From positions 3,224,001 to 3,288,000 of the forward strand of contig NZ_CP127409.1 of the NCBI RefSeq assembly GCF_030291135.1: a DNA stretch of 64,000 bases, given 5' to 3'. The notes beneath the pieces were generated by a model that worked only from the letters and a program-made list of their open reading frames with translations, searched no databases and was not told where the DNA came from. This document shows, one piece after another, positions 57,662 through 64,000 of the stretch (positions are counted from its first letter, which is position 1; the number at the start of each line of letters is the position of its first letter). The translations under genes and the position numbers were made by a program. Origin of the DNA: Rhodanobacter thiooxydans (lineage in GTDB: Bacteria; Pseudomonadota; Gammaproteobacteria; Xanthomonadales; Rhodanobacteraceae).

Positions 57662-58377
57662 GGCGCCGCCACACGCTTGCCGCGCAGCAATTGCGGCCAG
57701 TGCAACGCCAGCTGCAGCAGCATGTCGTGCAGGCCGGGATGCGGCAGATGACGCAGCCGCCAGCGGCGACAGGCGTATTCCAGCAGGAACGCCGCGCCCA
57801 GCAGCAGGTAACCACCCAGGTGCAACCACGTCGCGGCCCAGCGCTCGGGTACCGACAGCGGCGAGGCCATGCCGGCGCGCGCCAGCAACCCGCTGTGATC
57901 GGCGCACAGCAGCAGCACGGCCAGCAGCAGCGCCTGGCCGCCCAGCAGCAGCGTCCAGAACCAGGTGACCTGGCGCGCATAGGCAGCCACGCCCGGCTGG
58001 CGCAGGCGCTCGGGACCCTCGATGGCAGCGATGAAGCGCTCCACCAGGGGTTCGGCCGTGGCCAGCGTGCGGCCGAACCACACTGCCAGCAGCGCATGGA
58101 TGAGCACCGGCACCGCCTCCAGCAGCAACTCGGCAAAGCCGAAGCGCCAGCTCAGCAACAGGCCAGCCAGCACGCCCGACCACAGCAGCCACGCCGCCGT
58201 GCGGCGCGCCAGCAGCTGCGGCAGCAGCAGCACGGTCAGCAGCAGGGCCAGTGCCAGCAGCGCGAAAAACTGCTGCCCGGTCACCGCGCCGGCGATCGCC
58301 AGCAGCGGATAGGCCGGCAGCAACAACAGGCCGTAGCGCCGCGTGCTGTGGTCGGGTGAAAGTGAAGAGGATGTCAT
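57658..58377 (-). CDS. Polytopic membrane protein COG4648
   Basis: A 239-residue protein with about six TM segments (YGLLLLPAYPLLAIAG, FFALLALALLLTVLLL, AAWLLWSGVLAGLLLS, LLEAVPVLIHALLAVW, FWTLLLGGQALLLAVLL and the later WLHLGGYLLLGAAFLLEY). COG4648 proteins occur almost only in aryl-polyene-type clusters, and their role is unknown. ATG 58377 is 103 bp downstream of the ACP gene. Confidence 0.88.
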   Translation of the reverse strand: MTSSSLSPDHSTRRYGLLLLPAYPLLAIAGAVTGQQFFALLALALLLTVLLLPQLLARRTAAWLLWSGVLAGLLLSWRFGFAELLLEAVPVLIHALLAVWFGRTLATAEPLVERFIAAIEGPERLRQPGVAAYARQVTWFWTLLLGGQALLLAVLLLCADHSGLLARAGMASPLSVPERWAATWLHLGGYLLLGAAFLLEYACRRWRLRHLPHPGLHDMLLQLALHWPQLLRGKRVAAP

Positions 58378-58480
58378 GCCGGGTTCCGCGTCGGCTCCGC
58401 CGGAACGTCGAGCCTGCCACGGGCGCTGGAACGCAGCATGAAGAAAGCGTGGTGAACGCAACCGGGACGCACCGCTGGCG

Positions 58481-58750
58481 TCAGCTGGCGCGGTTCTGCT
58501 CGACATGCGCGGACAGCGTGCGCAGGCAGGTGAAGATCTGCCGGTTGTCCGGGTTGTCCGAGCGCAGCTGGAAGCCGTAGCGTTTGGACACGGCCAGCGC
58601 GATTTCCAGTGCGTCGATCGAATCCAGCCCCAGCTCGCCGCCGAACAGCGGTGCATCGGGGTCGATCTGTTCCGGGGTCACGCTCTCCAGATTCAGGCAT
58701 GCCACGATCAGGGTGGCCAATTCGTGCTGCGCCGCTGTCTGTTCCGCCAT
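58481..58750 (-). CDS. Acyl carrier protein of the polyene cluster
   Basis: An 89-residue ACP. The phosphopantetheine-attachment Ser44 is in LGLDSIDALE, and the helical, acidic composition is typical. It would carry the starter and the growing polyene. It is the first gene of the leftward set. It is the only ACP gene here, whereas many aryl-polyene clusters have two. Confidence 0.93.
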   Translation of the reverse strand: MAEQTAAQHELATLIVACLNLESVTPEQIDPDAPLFGGELGLDSIDALEIALAVSKRYGFQLRSDNPDNRQIFTCLRTLSAHVEQNRAS

Positions 58751-58842
58751 GCTCGGTTCCGTACTCTGGATTCATTGCCTCCCCCCGGTGGCAGTGGGCG
58801 CGGAGTGTAACATAGCGCCCTTGTCGTTCCCGGTTGTACGCC

Positions 58843-59835
58843 ATGATGCAGGGATGTGAAAACCCCCAGATCGACCTGCAGCCGCGTCGCGCGCCGCAGG
58901 TGTCCTACCGCGTCGGCGAGGCCGCCGCGCTGCTGGCCGAACCAGGCACGCTGGCATTGTTCGGCTTCGGCGCCGGCACTCCGGCCAGCACCGACCCGCG
59001 CTGCCTGCAGGTGGCGCTGGAGGCGTTCGATGCGCCCGCTCCGCTGGAGCTGTGGCAAGTCGATGCGCCGGTGAGCTGCGGCCGCGACGGCGCACTGCGC
59101 TGGTCGGCCGGCGGCGGCTGGCTGTTCGTGGCGATCGAGCTGGACGAACGCGAACACGGCGGCCCGACCGCCGCCGCCCGGCTGGCCTACGAGCAGCTGC
59201 ACCGCTTCGTCGCCACGCGCGAGGCGCAACACGTGCTGCGGGTCTGGAATTACCTCGGCGCGATCAACCACGGCGACGGCGACGCCGAGCGCTACAAACA
59301 CTTCTGCGACGGCCGCGCCGCCGGCATGGGCGATTTCTTCGCCGAAGGCTTCCCCGCCGCCACCGCAATCGGCCACCACGGCGACGAACACCGCCTGCAG
59401 GTCTACCTGCTGGCCAGCGACCAGCCCGGCCTGCGGGTGGAAAACCCGCGCCAGGTCAGCGCCTGGTGCTACCCGCGCCAGTACGGCCGCACCCCGCCCA
59501 GCTTCGCCCGCGCGATGAGCCTGCCGGCGCAGGACGTGCTGGCGATCTCCGGCACCGCCGCGGTGGTCGGCCACGCCTCGGCGCACGAGGACGACCTCGA
59601 CGCCCAGCTGGAAGAAACCCTGGTCAACCTCGAGGCGCTGCTGGCCAGCGCCGGCATGGCCGCCGGCTTCGACACCCGCTCGCCGCTGAAGGCCTACGTG
59701 CGCCATGCGGCGGACGCCGCGCGCGTGCGCGACTTCCTGCAGCAGCGCCTGCCCGGCGTGCCGGTGCTGCTGCTGCACGGCGACATCTGCCGCCGCGAAC
59801 TGCTGGTGGAAATCGACGGCTGGCGTTACGCCTGA
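58843..59835 (+). CDS. xanB2: XanB2-type chorismatase (3-/4-hydroxybenzoate synthase)
   Basis: A 330-residue protein of the FkbO/Hyg5/XanB2 chorismatase family (pteridine-dependent-oxygenase-like). Family stretches are AQHVLRVWNYLGAINHGDGD, ERYKHFCDGRAAGM, VSAWCYPRQYGRTPPSFARA and the C-terminal LLHGDICRRELLVEIDG. In Xanthomonas, XanB2 makes 3-hydroxybenzoate for xanthomonadin and 4-hydroxybenzoate for ubiquinone. ATG 58843 (or 58846) is preferred; a TTG at 58834 is in frame. Divergent from the ACP gene, 92 bp apart, it fits the polyene cluster as the starter-supply gene. Confidence 0.92.
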   Translation: MMQGCENPQIDLQPRRAPQVSYRVGEAAALLAEPGTLALFGFGAGTPASTDPRCLQVALEAFDAPAPLELWQVDAPVSCGRDGALRWSAGGGWLFVAIELDEREHGGPTAAARLAYEQLHRFVATREAQHVLRVWNYLGAINHGDGDAERYKHFCDGRAAGMGDFFAEGFPAATAIGHHGDEHRLQVYLLASDQPGLRVENPRQVSAWCYPRQYGRTPPSFARAMSLPAQDVLAISGTAAVVGHASAHEDDLDAQLEETLVNLEALLASAGMAAGFDTRSPLKAYVRHAADAARVRDFLQQRLPGVPVLLLHGDICRRELLVEIDGWRYA

Positions 59836-59850
59836 GGCGAGAGCCGGGCG

Positions 59851-59915
59851 GTGAGACGAGGAGTGGGAAACAAGGGCAAGCACGCCTGCGACTCGTTCCC
59901 CGCTCCGTCACTCAC
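59851..59915. terminator. Imperfect inverted repeat between xanB2 and glmU
   Basis: GTGAG (59851-59855) and CTCAC (59911-59915) bracket a longer imperfect pairing (ACGAGGAGTGGGAAACAAG with the complement of the 59890-59908 stretch) that overlaps the glmU stop. It sits between two convergent genes and probably ends both transcripts. Confidence 0.4.
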
Positions 59916-61282
59916 TGCTGCTTTACCGGCCGCTTCCAGCCCTCGAACGTCTGCTGCTTGCCGCGCGCCACGGTGAGCTCGCCGGCCGGGGCGTCGCGGG
60001 TGATCACCGAGCCGGCGCCGATGGTGGCTTGCGCGCCGATCGTCACCGGGGCGACCAGCGCGCTGTTGGAGCCGATGAAGGCGCCGTCGTCGATGCGCGT
60101 GAGATGCTTGTTCACACCGTCGTAGTTGCAGGTGATGGTGCCGGCACCGATGTTGACGCCGCGGCCCACCACGGTGTCGCCGAGATAAGTGAGGTGGTTG
60201 GCCTTGCTGCCTTCGCCGAGATGCGCCTTCTTGGTTTCCACGAAGTTGCCCACGTGCACGCCGGCGTCGAGCTCGGTGCCAGGGCGCAGCCGCGCGAACG
60301 GGCCGATCGTGCAGGGGCCATGGGTGACCACGCCGTCGAGGTCGCAGTGCGTCAGCACCACCGTGCCGGCGGCCAGCTGCACGTCCTTCAACCGGGTGAA
60401 CGCGCCGATGCGCACGTCGTCGCCGAGCGTCACGCGGCCTTCCAGGATCACGTCGACGTCCAGCTCGACATCGTGCCCCGCCTCGACCGTGCCGCGCACG
60501 TCGATGCGCAGGGGATCGGCCAGCCGCACGCCGTCCCGCATCAGCGCACGTGCCGCACGCTGGCGGTACTCGGCCTCCAGCCCGGCGAGCTGCAGCGCAT
60601 CGTTCGCGCCCGAAGCCTCCACCGGATCGGCGCACTCCACGCTGAGCGCGGGGCGCTTTTCCTCACTCGCCATCGCGAAGATGTCGGTGAGGTAGTACTC
60701 GCCCTGCGCGTTGTCACAGTCGAGTCCGGCGATCCAGACGCGCAGCGCGGCCGCAGACGCCACGAGGATGCCGGTGTTGACCAGGTTGACGGCACGCTGC
60801 TCCTCGTCGGCGTCCTTCTCCTCGATCACCTCCCGCACATGGCCGTTGCCGTCGCACAGCACGCGGCCGTAGCCACGCGGATCGGCCAGGCGCATGGTGA
60901 GCAGGCTGAAGCCTCCCTCCGCCGACGCCAGTTGTTGCAGGGTGTCGACCCGGGTCAGCGGCACGTCGCCGTACAGCACCAGCACGCGTGCGCTGTCGGG
61001 GATCTCGCCCAGCGCCTGCCCCACCGCATGGCCGGTGCCCAGCCGCTCGGCCTGCAGCACCCAGCACAGATCGGTCTGGCCGGCGAACGCGGCCCGTACC
61101 TGGTCGCCGCCGTGGCCATAGACGACATGGATGGCCGCCGGCTGCAGCGCCCGCGCGGTGTCGACCACGTGCGCCAGCAGCGGTCGCCCGGCCAGTGGCA
61201 TCAGCACTTTCGGGCGACTCGATTTCATCCGCGTGCCGGCGCCGGCGGCGAGGATGACGACGTGGAGCGGAGTCTGGTTCAT
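59912..61282 (-). CDS. glmU: GlmU bifunctional GlcNAc-1-P uridyltransferase/acetyltransferase
   Basis: A 456-residue bifunctional enzyme that makes UDP-N-acetylglucosamine for peptidoglycan and LPS. The N-terminal pyrophosphorylase domain has [12 protein letters not shown], and the C-terminal left-handed beta-helix hexapeptide repeats (from about 230) end in the acetyltransferase site ([17 protein letters not shown]). The length is normal. It is transcribed downstream of the small lipoprotein gene (75-bp gap). Confidence 0.97.
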   Translation of the reverse strand: MNQTPLHVVILAAGAGTRMKSSRPKVLMPLAGRPLLAHVVDTARALQPAAIHVVYGHGGDQVRAAFAGQTDLCWVLQAERLGTGHAVGQALGEIPDSARVLVLYGDVPLTRVDTLQQLASAEGGFSLLTMRLADPRGYGRVLCDGNGHVREVIEEKDADEEQRAVNLVNTGILVASAAALRVWIAGLDCDNAQGEYYLTDIFAMASEEKRPALSVECADPVEASGANDALQLAGLEAEYRQRAARALMRDGVRLADPLRIDVRGTVEAGHDVELDVDVILEGRVTLGDDVRIGAFTRLKDVQLAAGTVVLTHCDLDGVVTHGPCTIGPFARLRPGTELDAGVHVGNFVETKKAHLGEGSKANHLTYLGDTVVGRGVNIGAGTITCNYDGVNKHLTRIDDGAFIGSNSALVAPVTIGAQATIGAGSVITRDAPAGELTVARGKQQTFEGWKRPVKQQ

Positions 61283-61357
61283 GGAATAAGGCCTTGACGC
61301 GTCCTGATCGAAAAAGCATAGCAGCCAGCCCGGCCCGGACGATGGCGGCCAGGGGGC

Positions 61358-61900
61358 TCAGCGCGGAGCTGCCGCGGCCGATACCGCGGGCTTGCCGGCG
61401 TGGCATTCGAAGCGGAACACATAGGCCAGGCTGAACGGTTTCGTCCCGCTGTCGACCACGTGGCTGTTGCCGTCGGCATCGGCAGCCCAGCGGTTGATCG
61501 TCAGCGGACTGAACTGCCACTGCAGCGCGGCCACGCGCACGGCATCGATGAAGGCCTGCCGGCCCGCATCGGCCTGCGCCTCGTCCGTCACGCGTACTTC
61601 GCCGACCTTGCCCTGCCCATCGACGATCAGCAGCGCCGGCACCTCCTGCGGCGGCGGACAGCTCGCCAGTTGGCCGGGCGGATACACCGGCACCACGCGC
61701 CGAAACGGCGTGGCGCCGCTGGACACTTCGCCCAGCGCCAGCGGATAGCGCACCGTGCCGGGTGACACCACCATCCGCCATGACGCATCGCCGGTGGCCG
61801 GCGGCGCTGGCGGGTGACGTGGCGTGGCGCAACCGGCCAGCAGCAGCAACAGCACGCAGCTGCCATGGCGGAAAGTGAACATCGATCCTGTCATCAACAT
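61358..61900 (-). CDS. Small lipoprotein with TonB-C-like domain
   Basis: A protein of about 180 residues with a lipoprotein signal (LLLLLAGC lipobox) and a mature domain resembling a TonB C-terminal fold: VVPVYPPGQLASCP, LLIVDGQGKVGEVRVTD and ALQWQFSPLT. Such single-domain lipoproteins are common in Xanthomonadales with unknown roles. Starts at 61900, 61894 or 61882 are all possible; GGGAAG lies six bases before 61894. Confidence 0.75.
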   Translation of the reverse strand: MLMTGSMFTFRHGSCVLLLLLAGCATPRHPPAPPATGDASWRMVVSPGTVRYPLALGEVSSGATPFRRVVPVYPPGQLASCPPPQEVPALLIVDGQGKVGEVRVTDEAQADAGRQAFIDAVRVAALQWQFSPLTINRWAADADGNSHVVDSGTKPFSLAYVFRFECHAGKPAVSAAAAPR

Positions 61901-61939
61901 CTTCCCTGTGCTGCCCAGACCGCATCGTGCCGATGCAGA

Positions 61940-61967
61940 AACGCCGGCACAAGGCCGGCGTTCTTTT
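61940..61967 (-). terminator. Terminator of the atp operon (possibly bidirectional)
   Basis: AACGCCGGC (61940-61948), loop ACAAG, GCCGGCGTT (61954-61962). On the plus strand it is followed by CTTTT (61963-61967), on the minus strand by TCTGC. It lies between the atpC stop and the lipoprotein gene and probably ends the ATP synthase transcript. Confidence 0.75.
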
Positions 61968-62009
61968 CCGCGATATTCATCGAAGCGACCGCTTCATCCT
62001 TGAGTGCGG

Positions 62010-62113
62010 CATGGACGGCTGCCTTTTGATCTCACTCTGCACTCATGGATGAGTGCACGAACTTCACTTCCATGGATGGCCGCCGTTTGATCTCCGCGAT
62101 CAGGGATGATCGC
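62010..62113. repeat. Two-copy direct repeat, each copy followed by a palindrome
   Basis: The 24-bp stretch at 62010-62033 recurs at 62071-62094 with three mismatches (CATGGAYGGCYGCC, then KTTTGATCTC). Each copy is followed by a hairpin: GCACTCAT-GG-ATGAGTGC (62039-62056) after the first and GCGATCA-GGGA-TGATCGC (62096-62113) after the second. The period is 61 bp. It looks like a dispersed intergenic repeat inserted after atpC. Confidence 0.7.
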
Positions 62114-62119
62114 AAAAGC

Positions 62120-62545
62120 CTAGTGCTTGAGACTCTTGCGCAGCCGCTCCAGCGCCTGCAGCTGGGTGATCGCCTCGGCCAGCTTGGCCTGCGCCTCGGC
62201 GATTTCCATCGCGTCGGTGCGGTTGGCCAGCGCGTCCTCGGCTTCCTTCTTGGCGCGCTGCGCGGAGGCCTCGTCCAGATCGGCGGCGCGGGCGGCGGTG
62301 TCGGCCAGCACGGTGACCACCTGCGGCTGCACTTCCAGCATGCCACCGGAAATCCAGAACTGCTGGCGCTCGCCACCGGCCAGCAGCACGTCGACGTGGC
62401 CCGGCTTGAGGCGGGTGATCAGCGGCGCGTGGCGCGGCGTGATGCCGAGTTCGCCGATCTCGCCGGTGGCGATGACCATCGTCGCGTCGCCGGAGAAGAT
62501 CTCGGCTTCGGCACTGACGATGTCGACGCGAATGGTGTGGGTCAT
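62120..62545 (-). CDS. atpC: ATP synthase F1 epsilon subunit
   Basis: A 141-residue epsilon subunit. The beta-sandwich N-terminal domain ([29 protein letters not shown]) and the two-helix C-terminal domain ([20 protein letters not shown]) are complete. It couples F1 to the rotor and inhibits ATP hydrolysis. It lies 56 bp downstream of atpD, the standard order. Confidence 0.97.
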   Translation of the reverse strand: MTHTIRVDIVSAEAEIFSGDATMVIATGEIGELGITPRHAPLITRLKPGHVDVLLAGGERQQFWISGGMLEVQPQVVTVLADTAARAADLDEASAQRAKKEAEDALANRTDAMEIAEAQAKLAEAITQLQALERLRKSLKH

Positions 62546-62601
62546 GGCTCAGATTCCAGATACTTGAAGGCGGCGGGCGGACGCGCGGTCCGCCCGGTGG
62601 A

Positions 62602-64000
<1,399 letters not shown>

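Noticed and set aside
58378-58480. A second acyl carrier protein between the COG4648 gene and the ACP gene
   Set aside because: The 103 bp are too short and no DSL/DSI phosphopantetheine motif occurs in any frame.

Overview
The window is about 64 kb of very GC-rich DNA, densely packed with genes and with strong G/C preference at third codon positions. Several blocks point to a gammaproteobacterium of the Xanthomonadales, most likely Rhodanobacteraceae (Rhodanobacter, Dyella or a relative). These are a type II secretion operon in the Xanthomonas xps order (E-F-G-H-I-J-K-L-M-N-D), a XanB2-type chorismatase beside a xanthomonadin/aryl-polyene-like cluster, a monomeric isocitrate dehydrogenase, and short GTAG-type palindromic repeats. 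The genus call is an inference from gene content. I see no prophage, insertion sequence, CRISPR array, tRNA or rRNA.

Layout. 1-6 kb: the end of a secreted protein gene, a CHASE-PAS-GGDEF-EAL membrane protein and the helicase hrpB. 6-16.7 kb: the complete xps-type type II secretion operon on the minus strand, with nearly every junction a 4-bp ATGA or GTGA overlap. 17-30 kb: housekeeping and metabolic genes, namely tatD, two methyltransferases (one apparently exported), a serine hydrolase, rluE, a NYN-domain nuclease, the glutathione-dependent formaldehyde dehydrogenase frmA, a LysR regulator divergent from a tiny gene, an aldo/keto reductase, a TraB/GumN protein, the monomeric icd and a small gene relic. 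30-38 kb: an MdtABC/MuxABC-like drug-efflux operon with two RND pumps and one adaptor, but no outer-membrane channel. 38-48 kb: a membrane-anchored cytochrome c behind a structured leader, acpH, an alpha/beta hydrolase, zapE, a second c-di-GMP protein (GAF, degenerate GGDEF, intact EAL), an exported M20 amidohydrolase, a CcdC-like membrane protein, gpmA, a beta-solenoid-like secreted protein and hemF.

48-59.8 kb: the most distinctive block, an aryl-polyene/xanthomonadin-type pigment cluster. A ketosynthase, a chain-length factor and a glycosyltransferase run rightward. A leftward set runs from an acyl carrier protein through a COG4648 membrane protein, a hotdog dehydratase, an LpxL-like acyltransferase, a LolA-like carrier and an MMPL exporter to a second dehydratase and a FabG reductase. 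xanB2 lies divergent from the ACP gene and would supply 3-hydroxybenzoate starter. In the expected scheme the starter is loaded on the ACP, extended by KS/CLF, FabG and the dehydratases, attached to a lipid-like carrier by the acyltransferase and glycosyltransferase, and exported by the MMPL and LolA-like proteins. No starter:ACP ligase and no second ACP gene are visible, so the locus is compact or incomplete. 59.9-64 kb: glmU, a small lipoprotein, and the end of the ATP synthase operon (atpD is cut by the window edge, then atpC).
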